Shown here piece by piece: positions 7,876 through 18,915 of a stretch of DNA of 43,902 nt (within the stretch, counting starts at the first letter, position 1; each line of letters starts with the position of its first letter). The translations under genes were made by a program, and so were the position numbers. The notes below the pieces were generated by a model. It made no database searches, was not told the origin of the DNA, and was given only the letters and a program-made list of their open reading frames with translations. The stretch lies in contig NZ_JHEP02000022.1 of NCBI RefSeq assembly GCF_000657795.2, positions 1 through 43,902 on the forward strand. The letters run 5' to 3'. Source of the stretch: Bordetella pseudohinzii (GTDB lineage Bacteria > Pseudomonadota > Gammaproteobacteria > Burkholderiales > Burkholderiaceae_B).

Positions 7876-9420
7876 CTACCAGCCGCCAAAGCGTGCCCAG
7901 ATGCCTTCGACATGGCCGCTGTCCTGCCGCACGAGGTGGTAGCGCGCGTGCTGCGCGGCCGTCGCGCAAGCATGGTTGGGCAGGATGCGCAGCTGCGAGC
8001 CCACGGGGTAGGCGGCGGCCAGGTCGATGGCCGGCGCAGGGTCAAAACTGAGCACGCCGTGCTCCTGGTTGGCGTCGGTCATGCGCAGCCCCGGTATGGG
8101 CCGCCCCAGGCGGTCGCAGACCAGGCCATAGCCCTGATCGACGGGCTGGCGCGCGGTGCCCCGGTCGCGGCTCAGGGCCATCCAGCCGCCATCGGTGATG
8201 ATCCAGCCGCGGTCGGGCTGGTGGCCCAGCACCGTCACCAGCACCGACAGGGCGATCTCATCGGGCGTGCAGGCGCCCACGCCGGCCATGACCAGGTCGA
8301 AGAAGACATAGACGCCGGCGCGCAGCTCGGTGACGCCTTCGAGATGGCGCGCATAGCGGGCCGTGGGCGTGGAACCGACGCTGACGATGGGGCAGGGGTG
8401 GCCATGTTCACGCAGGCGCTGCGCGGCGGCCAAGCAGGCGGCGCGCTCCTGCTCGGCCAGGGCCACGATGGCTTCGCGGCTGCGGCAGTTGTACGACTCG
8501 CCGGCATGGGTCAGCACGCCGGCCACTGTCACGCCGCCGGCGCGCAGCAGATCGGCGATGGCCGGCAGCTCGGGATCGTCGGGCTTCAGGCCGCTGCGGT
8601 GGCCGTCGCAATCGATCTCCAGCAGGCAGGGCAGGTCCAGGCCGAGGCGGCTGCGGGCCGCGCACACGGCTTCGGCCGCCTTGCGGTTGTCGAGAATGAT
8701 TTTCAGGTCGCAGCCGGCGCGGCGCAGGCGGCCGGCGTGTTCGAGCTTGTTGGGCGTGATGCCCACCGCATAGAGGATGTCGTCAAAGCCCGCGGCATGG
8801 AAGCGGTCGGCTTCCTTCAGGGTCGATACAGTAATGGGGCCGGGTCGCCCGCCGCTGGCGGCCAGCGCCACCTCGATGCACTTGGCCGTCTTGACGTGGG
8901 GCCGCAGCGTCACGCCCAGGGCCGCGGCGCGCGATCGCATCATGTCGGTGTTGGCGCGCAGGCGGTCGAGGTCCAGCAGCAGCGCCGGCGTCTCCAGCGA
9001 GCCCAGGGCGGCGGCGTCGCGCGCCACGCGGTAGGACACCCAATCGTCGGCGGGGATGCCGCGCGCGCCGGGGGCGGCGCCCGGATTGATCGGGTAGTAC
9101 TGGCACAGGACCGGGCCCAGGGCGGTCTCGGCCCGCACTTCGGCGCGCAGGAAACAGGCGTTTTCCTCGGGAGAGATCTCCTCGACCTCGTCCAGCAGGG
9201 GCAGCAGCCGCGGATCCGCCTGGTAGATGTCGCCGGTCACGAAGCGGCCGTCCTGGGCGGGCACCAGCCCCGGCCAGTCGCCGAAATCGACCAGATAGCC
9301 GGGCACGCGGCCCGGGCCGATCAAGCGCGGGGCGGGCAGGCCGTGCCTGGCGGCCAGTTGCGTCAGATCATTGATTTCGCCGCTGCGTAGCGTGCCGTAG
9401 ACAAAAACGTTTATGCTCAT
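7876..9420 (-). CDS. Fusion: gamma-glutamylcyclotransferase-like domain + fold-III PLP D-amino-acid enzyme
   Basis: One uninterrupted frame encodes 514 residues with two domains. Residues 1 to about 135 look like a gamma-glutamylcyclotransferase/AIG2 domain: the YGTLRSG loop at residues 8-14, a GDIYQ strand and the LDEVEE segment at 76-81 that supplies the family's acidic residue. Residues 140-514 match the D-threonine aldolase/DSD1 family, which uses pyridoxal phosphate on an alanine-racemase barrel. It begins ETPALLLDLDRL, has the PLP lysine K177 in RPHVKTAK, and near the end has NHAC (His483 and Cys485), the metal-ligand pair of D-serine dehydratases. I chose the ATG at 9420 because the YGTL strand follows at once. 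Substrates are inferred only: a gamma-glutamyl compound and a beta-hydroxy D-amino acid. Confidence 0.85.
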   Translation of the reverse strand: MSINVFVYGTLRSGEINDLTQLAARHGLPAPRLIGPGRVPGYLVDFGDWPGLVPAQDGRFVTGDIYQADPRLLPLLDEVEEISPEENACFLRAEVRAETALGPVLCQYYPINPGAAPGARGIPADDWVSYRVARDAAALGSLETPALLLDLDRLRANTDMMRSRAAALGVTLRPHVKTAKCIEVALAASGGRPGPITVSTLKEADRFHAAGFDDILYAVGITPNKLEHAGRLRRAGCDLKIILDNRKAAEAVCAARSRLGLDLPCLLEIDCDGHRSGLKPDDPELPAIADLLRAGGVTVAGVLTHAGESYNCRSREAIVALAEQERAACLAAAQRLREHGHPCPIVSVGSTPTARYARHLEGVTELRAGVYVFFDLVMAGVGACTPDEIALSVLVTVLGHQPDRGWIITDGGWMALSRDRGTARQPVDQGYGLVCDRLGRPIPGLRMTDANQEHGVLSFDPAPAIDLAAAYPVGSQLRILPNHACATAAQHARYHLVRQDSGHVEGIWARFGGW

Positions 9421-9488
9421 TGGGACCGCCTCAGGATACAGGCGGTAGTGTAAGTCAGTGTAAGTCGACTTTCCGCGTGCGGCGGGGG

Positions 9489-9517
9489 CTTGAAAAGTCC
9501 CTTTTTGGCCGCACATT
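9489..9517 (+). promoter_or_regulatory. Candidate sigma-32 heat-shock promoter of clpB
   Basis: CTTGAAA at 9489-9495 is an exact match to the -35 core used by RpoH. After 13 bases CCGCACATT (9509-9517) approximates the -10 consensus CCCCATNT. The site lies 60 bases upstream of the clpB start, as expected for a heat-shock chaperone. No mapped transcript start supports it here. Confidence 0.6.
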
Positions 9518-9576
9518 CAGGTCATCGAGCCGGCTGACGGGTTTCGGCATGGCTCCCCAACTGCCAACCGACCACT

Positions 9577-12180
<2,604 letters not shown>

Positions 12181-12198
12181 GCGCGCGCAAGCGCCACC

Positions 12199-12226
12199 AA
12201 GCCGGCCGCGAGGCCGGCTTTTTTTT
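12199..12226 (+). terminator. Intrinsic terminator of clpB
   Basis: A 9-bp stem AAGCCGGCC / GGCCGGCTT with a GCGA loop runs straight into a row of eight T, 19 bases after the clpB stop. This is a classical rho-independent terminator on the plus strand. Confidence 0.92.
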
Positions 12227-12240
12227 GCGCGGACGGGTTT

Positions 12241-13188
12241 TCAGACGCAGCGCCTGCAGCCGGCGGGCAGCCGGGCCTGGCGCGCATAGGCCGCGATGGC
12301 CTCGATGAGCGCGGCCGCCGCGGGGCTGGGCGCGCGTTCGCGTTCGCGGACGATGCACAGCGTGCGCACGACCGTTGGACGGGCCAGCAAGGCATAGCTC
12401 AGGCCGGGCAGCATGACGCGGTGGGCGGCCAGGGCGGGCAGCAGGGCCAGGCCCAGGCCGGCCTGCACCAGGGCGGCCTGGGAAGTGGTGCTGGAGGCTT
12501 CGTAGAAAGGCGCGGCGGCCTCGATGGGCAGGTCGGCGCGCGAGCGCAGCAAGGCCATGATGCCGGTTTCGTCCACCACGCCGACCAGCTTGCGGCCGGC
12601 CAGGGCGCGCCAGGAGAGATAGCCGTCGCGGCCGGCCCGCAGCTGCGGGTCATCGCTGCGGTAGAGCACGCCGAAGCGGTCTTCCAGCAAGGGATCGAAG
12701 GCCAGGCCCGGCGCATCGGCCCAGCGGCTGGTCAGGCCGAAATCGACCTGGCCCGCGGCCACCAGGCGCTGGATGCTGCCGGAGTTGTCGTCGCGCAGAT
12801 AGAGCCTGATGCCGGGGTAGCGCGCGGCATAGTCCGCCGCCGCCGGGGAGATGAGTTCGGTAATGGCCGAGGGCGCGGCGGCCACGCCCACGCGGCCGCG
12901 CTGCAGCGAACCATAGCGCACGGCATCGTCGATGGCGCCGTCGAAATCGGCCAGCAGGCGCAGCACCCGGGGCAGGAAGTCCCGGCCCAGCGGCGTGAGC
13001 AGCACGCGGCGGCTGGTGCGCTCGAACAGGGCGGCGCCCAGGGCCGTTTCCAGCTGGCGCACCAGGGTGGTGATGGAGGACTGCGTCTGGAACAGCCGCT
13101 TGGCGGCATGCGTGAAGCTGCTTTCCTGGGCCACGGCTACAAAGGCGTTCAAGTGCTTGAGCGTGACGTGCTTGGGCAGGCGATGCAT
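12241..13188 (-). CDS. LysR family transcriptional regulator
   Basis: This 315-residue LysR regulator has an N-terminal winged helix-turn-helix (HLNAFVAVAQESSFTHAAKR, about residues 10-30, then QSSITTLVRQLE) and a C-terminal periplasmic-binding-like effector domain from about residue 95. I chose the ATG at 13188; the frame stays open to a TTG at 13212 but with no better start context. It is transcribed away from the D-aminoacylase and Bug receptor genes with a 99-base gap. That arrangement suggests it controls them in response to an acylated amino acid or related ligand; this is inference from context. Confidence 0.88.
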   Translation of the reverse strand: MHRLPKHVTLKHLNAFVAVAQESSFTHAAKRLFQTQSSITTLVRQLETALGAALFERTSRRVLLTPLGRDFLPRVLRLLADFDGAIDDAVRYGSLQRGRVGVAAAPSAITELISPAAADYAARYPGIRLYLRDDNSGSIQRLVAAGQVDFGLTSRWADAPGLAFDPLLEDRFGVLYRSDDPQLRAGRDGYLSWRALAGRKLVGVVDETGIMALLRSRADLPIEAAAPFYEASSTTSQAALVQAGLGLALLPALAAHRVMLPGLSYALLARPTVVRTLCIVRERERAPSPAAAALIEAIAAYARQARLPAGCRRCV

Positions 13189-13287
13189 TGCAAAATCCGA
13201 TAGATGGATCAACTAAAACAATTTTCCCAGATTGATGGCAAGGCGGATACTGCGGGACGCCGGCTGTTCCGGCCTCCCGATACGCAG

Positions 13288-14736
13288 ATGACACCGCATT
13301 CTTCCGACACCGCCGACTTCATCATCCTGGGCGCCGACCTCATCGACGGCAGCGGCGCGCCCCGGCGCCGCGCCGATCTCGCCGTGCGCGGCGACCGCAT
13401 CATCGCCATCGGCCAGCTGGGCGACATGCCCGCCGCCCGGCGGATCGATGCGCAGGGCCGGGCGCTGGCGCCGGGTTTTATCGATGTGCACGGCCACGAC
13501 GACCTGATGTTCGTGGAAAAACCCGCGCTGCCCTGGAAGACCAGCCAGGGCATCACGACCGTGGTGGTCGGCAATTGCGGCGTGAGCGGCGCGCCCGCCC
13601 CGCGGCCCGGCAATACCGCCGCGGCGCTTGCGCTGCTGGGCGAGACGCCCTTGTTTGCCGATATGGCCGCCTATCTGGCCGAGCTGGAGCGCCTGCGGCC
13701 CATGATCAATGTGGCCGCCCTGGTGGGCCATGCCAATCTGCGCCTGGCCGTCATGGAAGACCCGGCCGCCGCGCCCAGCGCGCAAGAGCAGGCCGCCATG
13801 GAGGCCCTGCTGGAGCAGTCGCTGCTGGCCGGCGCCGTGGGTTTCAGCACCGGCCTGGCCTATGAGCCCGGGGGGCGGGCCCAGCCCGCCGAACTGCACG
13901 GCCTGGCCCGCGTGGCGGCCAGCCATCGCCGCCTGCACACCAGCCATATCCGCAACGAGGCCGATGCCGTCGAGCAGGCCGTCGAAGAAGTCCTGGAGAT
14001 GGGCCGCGCCACGGGCTGCGCCACGGTGGTCTCGCACCACAAATGCATGATGCCGGCCAACTGGGGCAAGAGCCGCGCCACCTTGGCCAGTATCGACCGC
14101 GCTCGCGCCCAGGGCCTGGAGGTCGGCCTGGACATCTATCCCTATCCGGGCAGCTCCACCATCCTGATCCCCGAGCGGGCCGAGTTGATCGACGAGATCC
14201 GCATCACCTGGTCGGTGCCGCACCCGGAGTGCAGCGGCCGCGGCCTGGCCGACATCGCCCGGGAATGGGGCTGCGACAAGACCACGGCGGCGCGGCGCCT
14301 GCTGCCGGCCGGCGCGATCTACTTCGCGATGGACGAGGCCGAGGTCCAGCGCATCTTCCAGCATCCGGCCTGCATGGTGGGCTCGGACGGCCTGCCCAAT
14401 GATGCGCATCCCCACCCGCGCCTGTGGGGCTCGTTTACCCGCGTGCTCGGACGCTTTGTGCGCGAGGCCGGCCTGATGACGCTGGAAGCCGCGGTGGCGC
14501 GCATGACCGGCCTGCCCGCCCGCGTCTACGGCCTGAGCGGCCGGGGCGAGCTGCGCGTGGGCGCCTACGCCGATCTGGTGTTGTTCGACCCCGCCACGGT
14601 GGCGGATCGCGCCACTTGGGAGACCCCGGCCTTGCCCTCGGTGGGCGTGGACGGCGTCTGGGTCAACGGCCAGGCTGTTTTCCCGGAGCCGGCCCGCGGC
14701 CGGCCGGGCCGCGTCCTGCGCCGCGCGGCGGCCTGA
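13288..14736 (+). CDS. N-acyl-D-amino-acid deacylase (amidohydrolase family)
   Basis: This 482-residue metal-dependent amidohydrolase releases D-amino acids from N-acyl-D-amino acids. The motif DVHGHDD gives the metal ligands His68 and His70. Cys97 in VGNCGVS is the extra ligand typical of D-aminoacylases. Further family motifs are HTSHIRNE, VVSHHK and GSDGLPNDAHPHPR (the metal-binding aspartate). The start at 13288 fits the usual family N-terminus (TADFIILGADLIDGSG); an in-frame ATG at 13204 would add 28 non-conserved residues and run into the regulator's promoter. The Bug receptor gene follows after 48 bases. An exact substrate cannot be read. Confidence 0.9.
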   Translation: MTPHSSDTADFIILGADLIDGSGAPRRRADLAVRGDRIIAIGQLGDMPAARRIDAQGRALAPGFIDVHGHDDLMFVEKPALPWKTSQGITTVVVGNCGVSGAPAPRPGNTAAALALLGETPLFADMAAYLAELERLRPMINVAALVGHANLRLAVMEDPAAAPSAQEQAAMEALLEQSLLAGAVGFSTGLAYEPGGRAQPAELHGLARVAASHRRLHTSHIRNEADAVEQAVEEVLEMGRATGCATVVSHHKCMMPANWGKSRATLASIDRARAQGLEVGLDIYPYPGSSTILIPERAELIDEIRITWSVPHPECSGRGLADIAREWGCDKTTAARRLLPAGAIYFAMDEAEVQRIFQHPACMVGSDGLPNDAHPHPRLWGSFTRVLGRFVREAGLMTLEAAVARMTGLPARVYGLSGRGELRVGAYADLVLFDPATVADRATWETPALPSVGVDGVWVNGQAVFPEPARGRPGRVLRRAAA

Positions 14737-14784
14737 GGCCGCCCGACCTGCTTGCCATCCTCAACTGTTATTGGAGACCTGACC

Positions 14785-15744
14785 ATGCTGCGCAAGAGCT
14801 GTGCCGCCCTGGCACTGGCCGCTGCCGCGCTGAGCGCGCACGCGGAATTTCCCGACCGTCCCATCACGCTGATCGTGCCTTTCCCGGCCGGCGGCCCCAC
14901 CGACATCGTCGGCCGCGTGGCCGCGGCCAAGGCTGGCGAGATCCTGGGCCAGCAGATCGTGGTGGAAAACCGCACCGGCGCCTCGGGCACCATAGGCATG
15001 GCCGCCACGGCCCGCGCCAAGCCCGATGGCTACACCGTCGGCCTGGCGACGGTGTCCACCCACGGCACCGCGCCGCATCTGTTTCCCAAGCTGGCCTATG
15101 ACCCCGTCAAGGACTTCACGCCCATCAGCAATCTGGTGACCAGCCCCAACATCCTGGCCGTCAATCCTGCCTTTCCCGCCAAGGACCTGGCCGGCTTCGT
15201 GGCCCATGTCCGCGCCAATCCGGGCAAGGACGGCTACGCCAATGCCGGCGCGGGAGGCGTCAATGACCTGGGCATGATCTGGTTCCTGCAAATCATCGAC
15301 GGCAAGATGAACAGCATTTCGTATCGCGGCTCGGCCCCAGCCCTGACGGACACCGTGGCCGGCGTGGTGCCGGCGATCTTCGACAACTTCCCGTCGACGC
15401 TGCCCTACGTCAAGAGCGGCCATCTGCGCGCCCTGGCCATCACCGGCAATGCCCGCAATCCGCGCCTGCCCGGGCTGCCGACCTTCGCCGAGCTGGGCTA
15501 CCGCGATTACGATGTGACGGCCTGGTATGGCGTGGTGGCGCCGGCCGGCCTGCCCGATGCGGTGCGCGACAAGCTGGCGCAGGCCTTCGCCCAGGCCGTG
15601 CGCGATCCGGCCACGGCCGCCAAGATGGAAGAGGCGGGCGCCTTCCCGCTGGGCAATACGCCCGCCGAGTTCGCGGCCCAGATCCGCACCGAGAAAGACC
15701 GCTGGCAGCGCGTCATCCAGCAGGCGGACATCAAGATCCAGTGA
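14785..15744 (+). CDS. Bug/TctC-type periplasmic solute receptor
   Basis: This 319-residue tripartite tricarboxylate transporter-type binding protein belongs to the Bug family that is greatly expanded in Bordetella and relatives. Residues 1-20 are a Sec signal peptide ending SAHA. The mature protein begins EFPDRPITLIVPFPAGGPTD, the signature first strand and ligand loop of the family, followed by the GRAS-like segment and GYTVGLAT. TTGGAG precedes the ATG. No TctA/TctB membrane genes are adjacent, as is common for Bug proteins, so it may deliver solute to a distant transporter or act as a sensor. Its position after the D-aminoacylase suggests an acyl-amino acid or related acid as ligand. Confidence 0.92.
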   Translation: MLRKSCAALALAAAALSAHAEFPDRPITLIVPFPAGGPTDIVGRVAAAKAGEILGQQIVVENRTGASGTIGMAATARAKPDGYTVGLATVSTHGTAPHLFPKLAYDPVKDFTPISNLVTSPNILAVNPAFPAKDLAGFVAHVRANPGKDGYANAGAGGVNDLGMIWFLQIIDGKMNSISYRGSAPALTDTVAGVVPAIFDNFPSTLPYVKSGHLRALAITGNARNPRLPGLPTFAELGYRDYDVTAWYGVVAPAGLPDAVRDKLAQAFAQAVRDPATAAKMEEAGAFPLGNTPAEFAAQIRTEKDRWQRVIQQADIKIQ

Positions 15745-15761
15745 TGGCCGGCGCCGCGGCC

Positions 15762-17093
15762 TCAATAGACGTCGCGGCGCAGCCTGCCTTGGGCGCGCAG
15801 GGCAAGCACGGCCGGCGCGCCCAGTATCTCCGTGAGCGCCTCCTCCACACCCTGGGCCATGCCTTGCAGGCTGCCGCAGACCGCGATGAGGGCGCCTTCA
15901 TCGACCCAGCCGCGCAACCGCCCGGCGCGTTCGCGCAGGCGGTCCTGCACATAGCCCTGTCCCTGGCGCGAATACACGAGGTCTAGTTCGGGCAGGAGCC
16001 CTTGCGCCTGCCAGGCGCGCAGCTCTTCGGCCAGCAAGGCATCGTGCGCCGCGTGCCGTTCTCCGAACACCAGCCAGTTGCGCGCATGGCCGGCCGCGAT
16101 GCGGGCCTTGAGCCAGGCCCGCAAGCCGGCCAGCCCGGTGCCATTGCCGATCAGGATGAGGGGCTGGGGGCCCGGCGGCAGGTGAAAGCCGTGATTGCTG
16201 CGGATGCGCAGGGCCACCTCCGCGCCCACCGGGCATCGCTCGGTCAGCCAGCCGCTGCCCAGGCCCAGGCGGCCGTCGGCATGGCGCTGCTGCCTGACGA
16301 GCAATTGCAGGCAGCCATCGGCCGGCAGCGAGGCGATCGAGTATTCGCGATGGTTTTGCAGGGGCGCATCGGGCGCGGCGCGCGGCCCGACCTCGGCGAT
16401 GTCGCCGGCCTGCCAGCTCGTCTCGCGGTCGGGCAGGAGACTGAGCAGAAAGCAGGGGCCGCCGGCGCTGCCGGGATTGAGGTGTTCGCGCCGGACCAGG
16501 CGCCAGGCCTGGTAATCGGGCGCCTGCCAGTCGTCCTGTTCGGCCGCGCCGCAGGCGGCGACCAGTTCGCCTTGCCAATGGCGCAGGGCCGCCGGATCGG
16601 CCCGGTCCACGTCCACCCGGTCGAACAGACTGCGCGCGCCCTGGGCCGCCAGCCAATGGTCCAGCGCGCGGCCGAAGCCGCAGAAGTTCGCATAGCTGCG
16701 GTCGCCCAGCGCCAGCAGGGCGTATTGCAGCTGCGCCAGCCGGCCTTGGGCGGCCGGGCGCATGACGTCCAGGGCAAAGCGGGCCGCGCCATCGGGCGCA
16801 TCTCCCTCGCCATAGGTGCTGGCCACGAAAAGGGCGCGCCGGCATGAGGCCAGCATTGCGGCATCGACCTGGTTGAGCGGCCGCACGTCGGCCTCATGGC
16901 CGGCGGCGCGCAGGGCCGCCGCGCTGTGTTCGGCGAGTTCCTGGGCCAGGCCGGACTGGCTGGCATGCGCCACCAGCCAGCCGCCGGCGGGGCGCGCCGG
17001 CTGGCGCGCGGGCCTGGCGCGCCGCCAGGCCCGCCAGCTCAGGAGCATCCAGGCCGCCACCAGCAGGGCGGCGGCGGCATAGCGGGCCGTCAT
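15762..17093 (-). CDS. Membrane-anchored flavodoxin/ferredoxin-NADP reductase-type flavoprotein (last gene of operon)
   Basis: This 443-residue protein is built like the flavoprotein subunit of sulfite reductase or cytochrome P450 reductase. One N-terminal membrane span (residues 4-21) is followed by an Arg-rich cytoplasmic stretch. A flavodoxin-like FMN domain follows (HASQSGLAQELAEH phosphate loop near 43; STYGEGDAPDG near 91; LALGDRSYANFCGFG). Then comes an FAD/NADP reductase domain with REYSIASLP for FAD and ILIGNGTGLAGLRAWL for the nucleotide. Its start overlaps the ApbE stop by four bases (ATGA). It probably feeds NAD(P)H electrons to the PepSY membrane protein of the same operon. It is not a true CysJ, as no hemoprotein subunit gene is near. 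Confidence 0.88.
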   Translation of the reverse strand: MTARYAAAALLVAAWMLLSWRAWRRARPARQPARPAGGWLVAHASQSGLAQELAEHSAAALRAAGHEADVRPLNQVDAAMLASCRRALFVASTYGEGDAPDGAARFALDVMRPAAQGRLAQLQYALLALGDRSYANFCGFGRALDHWLAAQGARSLFDRVDVDRADPAALRHWQGELVAACGAAEQDDWQAPDYQAWRLVRREHLNPGSAGGPCFLLSLLPDRETSWQAGDIAEVGPRAAPDAPLQNHREYSIASLPADGCLQLLVRQQRHADGRLGLGSGWLTERCPVGAEVALRIRSNHGFHLPPGPQPLILIGNGTGLAGLRAWLKARIAAGHARNWLVFGERHAAHDALLAEELRAWQAQGLLPELDLVYSRQGQGYVQDRLRERAGRLRGWVDEGALIAVCGSLQGMAQGVEEALTEILGAPAVLALRAQGRLRRDVY

Positions 17094-18082
17094 AGGCCGA
17101 TCACATCCAGGGCGAGAAAGGCGGGGCTGGGCGCCAGGCGCAGGCCCTGGCTGCCGCGCACGATGAACAGCGCCGCCAGCTCATGGCGCCGGGCATAGGC
17201 CATGCCCTCGGCCTCGCCCATGACGTTCAAGGCCGTGGCCAGCGCGTCGGCCTGCATGCAGCCGGCATGCAGCACGGTCACCGAGGCCAGGTCATTGTCC
17301 AGGGGCTGGCCGCTGCGCGGGTCCAGCGTATGGGCATAGCGCCGCCCGCCGTGTTCGGCGTAGCGCCGATAGTCGCCCGAGGTGGCGATGGCCTGTCCGG
17401 CCAGGACCACGCCCAGGGCATGGGCGCCGCTGCCATCCGGCACTTCGACGGCCACCCGCCAGGGCTGGCCATCGGGCCGCCTGCCGCGGGCGCGCAGCTC
17501 GCCGCCCACCTCGATCAGATAGTGCCGCAGGCCCAGGGCGTCCAAGGCCCAGGCCGCGGCGTCCACGCCATACCCCTTGGCGATGGCCGACAGGTCCAGT
17601 TTCAGGCCGCCGGGCTGCCAGGCGCGGCCGCGCTGCGGATCCAGCGCCAGCCGCTGCCAGCCGCAGCGCGCGCGGGCTTCGGCGATCATGGCCGGCGAGG
17701 GCGGTTCGGACACGCCGCGGCGCGGACCAAAGCCCCACATATCCACCCACTCGCCCAGCGTGGGGTCGCAGGCGCCGCCGGTCTCGCGGGCCAGCGCCAA
17801 TGCGTAGTCCAGCACGTGCAGCAGGGCCGCAGGCAAGACCTGCCAGCCGGCCGGCGCGCGATTGAAGCGCGCCAGGTCGCTTCCCGGCTCCCAGTGGCTC
17901 ATCTGCGCCACCACGCCATCCAGCGCGGCCTGCGCGGCGGCCTGGATGCGCGTGTCGGACAGACTCAAGGGCGCGGACAGCCGCGCCGACCAGGTCGTGC
18001 CCATGGTGGCGCCGGCCAGCGCCGCCGGGCGGGTGAGCGAGGCGCCATAGTGCTCGGCGGCGGCAACGGCGATCTGCGGCAT
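17090..18082 (-). CDS. apbE: ApbE-type FAD:protein FMN transferase
   Basis: This 330-residue flavin transferase links FMN to a threonine of target proteins. Family motifs are present: GATMGTTWSARL at the start of the fold, DLSAIAKGYGVDAAAW, the EVGGELRARG segment, the HTLDPRSG motif (conserved H..DP) and MQADALATALNVMG near the C-terminus. The start at 18082 lies seven bases after the DUF4198 stop; the stop overlaps the next gene. Unusually, the N-terminus (MPQIAVAAAEHYGASL) shows no convincing signal peptide or lipobox, although most ApbE enzymes are exported. It may act in the cytoplasm, or the true start may differ. The likely substrate is the DUF2271 protein two genes upstream. Confidence 0.93.
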   Translation of the reverse strand: MPQIAVAAAEHYGASLTRPAALAGATMGTTWSARLSAPLSLSDTRIQAAAQAALDGVVAQMSHWEPGSDLARFNRAPAGWQVLPAALLHVLDYALALARETGGACDPTLGEWVDMWGFGPRRGVSEPPSPAMIAEARARCGWQRLALDPQRGRAWQPGGLKLDLSAIAKGYGVDAAAWALDALGLRHYLIEVGGELRARGRRPDGQPWRVAVEVPDGSGAHALGVVLAGQAIATSGDYRRYAEHGGRRYAHTLDPRSGQPLDNDLASVTVLHAGCMQADALATALNVMGEAEGMAYARRHELAALFIVRGSQGLRLAPSPAFLALDVIGL

Positions 18083-18089
18083 GCCGGGC

Positions 18090-18890
18090 TCAGGGGCGCA
18101 GCACTTCCAGCGTGCCGGCATAGCTCAGGCGGCGCTTGCTGGCCTTGGGCACGGTCACCTGCTGGTCTTCCAGGCTGGCCTCCAGCCAATACATGCCGGG
18201 CTGTGGCCATTGGACCTGGAACTTGCCCTGCGCATCGGTCTTGAGCGCAATCTCCCCGACCTTGTCGCGATAGCGGCTGCCGTCGGGCACGACGGTCACT
18301 TCCAGGCCGGCGGCCGGCTTGCCGTCCACCATCATCTGGAAGGTCGCGGCCTCGTCGGAGTACAGATCGTTCGGGTGCGTCACGGCCACCAGCTCCAGGC
18401 CGCGGCCCACGGGCTTGAGCGGGCTGGGCTTGCCGGAGGTCACGAAGGTTTCGACCCGCCCCAGGCTCTGGCTGATTTCCAGGTCCTGGGCCTGGGCCGG
18501 CACCGCCTGGGCCAGGCCCTCGGCCTTGCCGAAATAGCGCTTGGGCTTGCCGTCTTCTTTCCAGCGCGCGAACACGCCGTCATTGACCACGGCGACGCGG
18601 TAGGTGCCAGGTTGCGCGAGCTGCAGATCGAAGGTGCTGCGCAGCTTGCCGCGCTGCGCGTTCTCGGCCTGGACGCTGCTGCCGTCCGGCGCGACGATCA
18701 CCAGGTTGTCCAGACGCAGCGGCGCGTGGTTGACGTAGAACTTGTCGTTGCTGACCGCGCCGTCGAAGGTCACCCAGGTGCTGTTCCCGGACAGCACGGT
18801 GGACGAAGGCAGCAGCCACACGTCGTGCGCGTGCGAGACCAGGGGCAGGGCGAGCGCGGCCGCGAGGCCCAGCTTGGCGAAGAGTTTCAT
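18090..18890 (-). CDS. DUF4198 periplasmic protein, mature N-terminal histidine
   Basis: This 266-residue exported protein of the DUF4198 family is related in layout to the periplasmic NikM/CbiM-associated and CopC-like metal proteins. Residues 1-21 are a signal peptide (LPLVSHA). Cleavage after SHA would leave His22 as the first residue of the mature chain (HDVWLLPSS). An N-terminal histidine is a known metal ligand in copper and nickel binding proteins. The rest is beta-sandwich-like, with GTYRVAVVNDG and GMYWLEASLED as repeat-like strands. It sits between the DUF2271 and apbE genes. A metal- or siderophore-handling role is inference. Confidence 0.85.
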   Translation of the reverse strand: MKLFAKLGLAAALALPLVSHAHDVWLLPSSTVLSGNSTWVTFDGAVSNDKFYVNHAPLRLDNLVIVAPDGSSVQAENAQRGKLRSTFDLQLAQPGTYRVAVVNDGVFARWKEDGKPKRYFGKAEGLAQAVPAQAQDLEISQSLGRVETFVTSGKPSPLKPVGRGLELVAVTHPNDLYSDEAATFQMMVDGKPAAGLEVTVVPDGSRYRDKVGEIALKTDAQGKFQVQWPQPGMYWLEASLEDQQVTVPKASKRRLSYAGTLEVLRP

Positions 18891-18915
18891 GTCTTGTGCT
18901 CCGTTTGCGATGCGA

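Noticed and set aside
13213..14415. 400-residue minus-strand frame opposite the D-aminoacylase
   Set aside because: Antisense to a gene with intact metal motifs; no domain and no start context.
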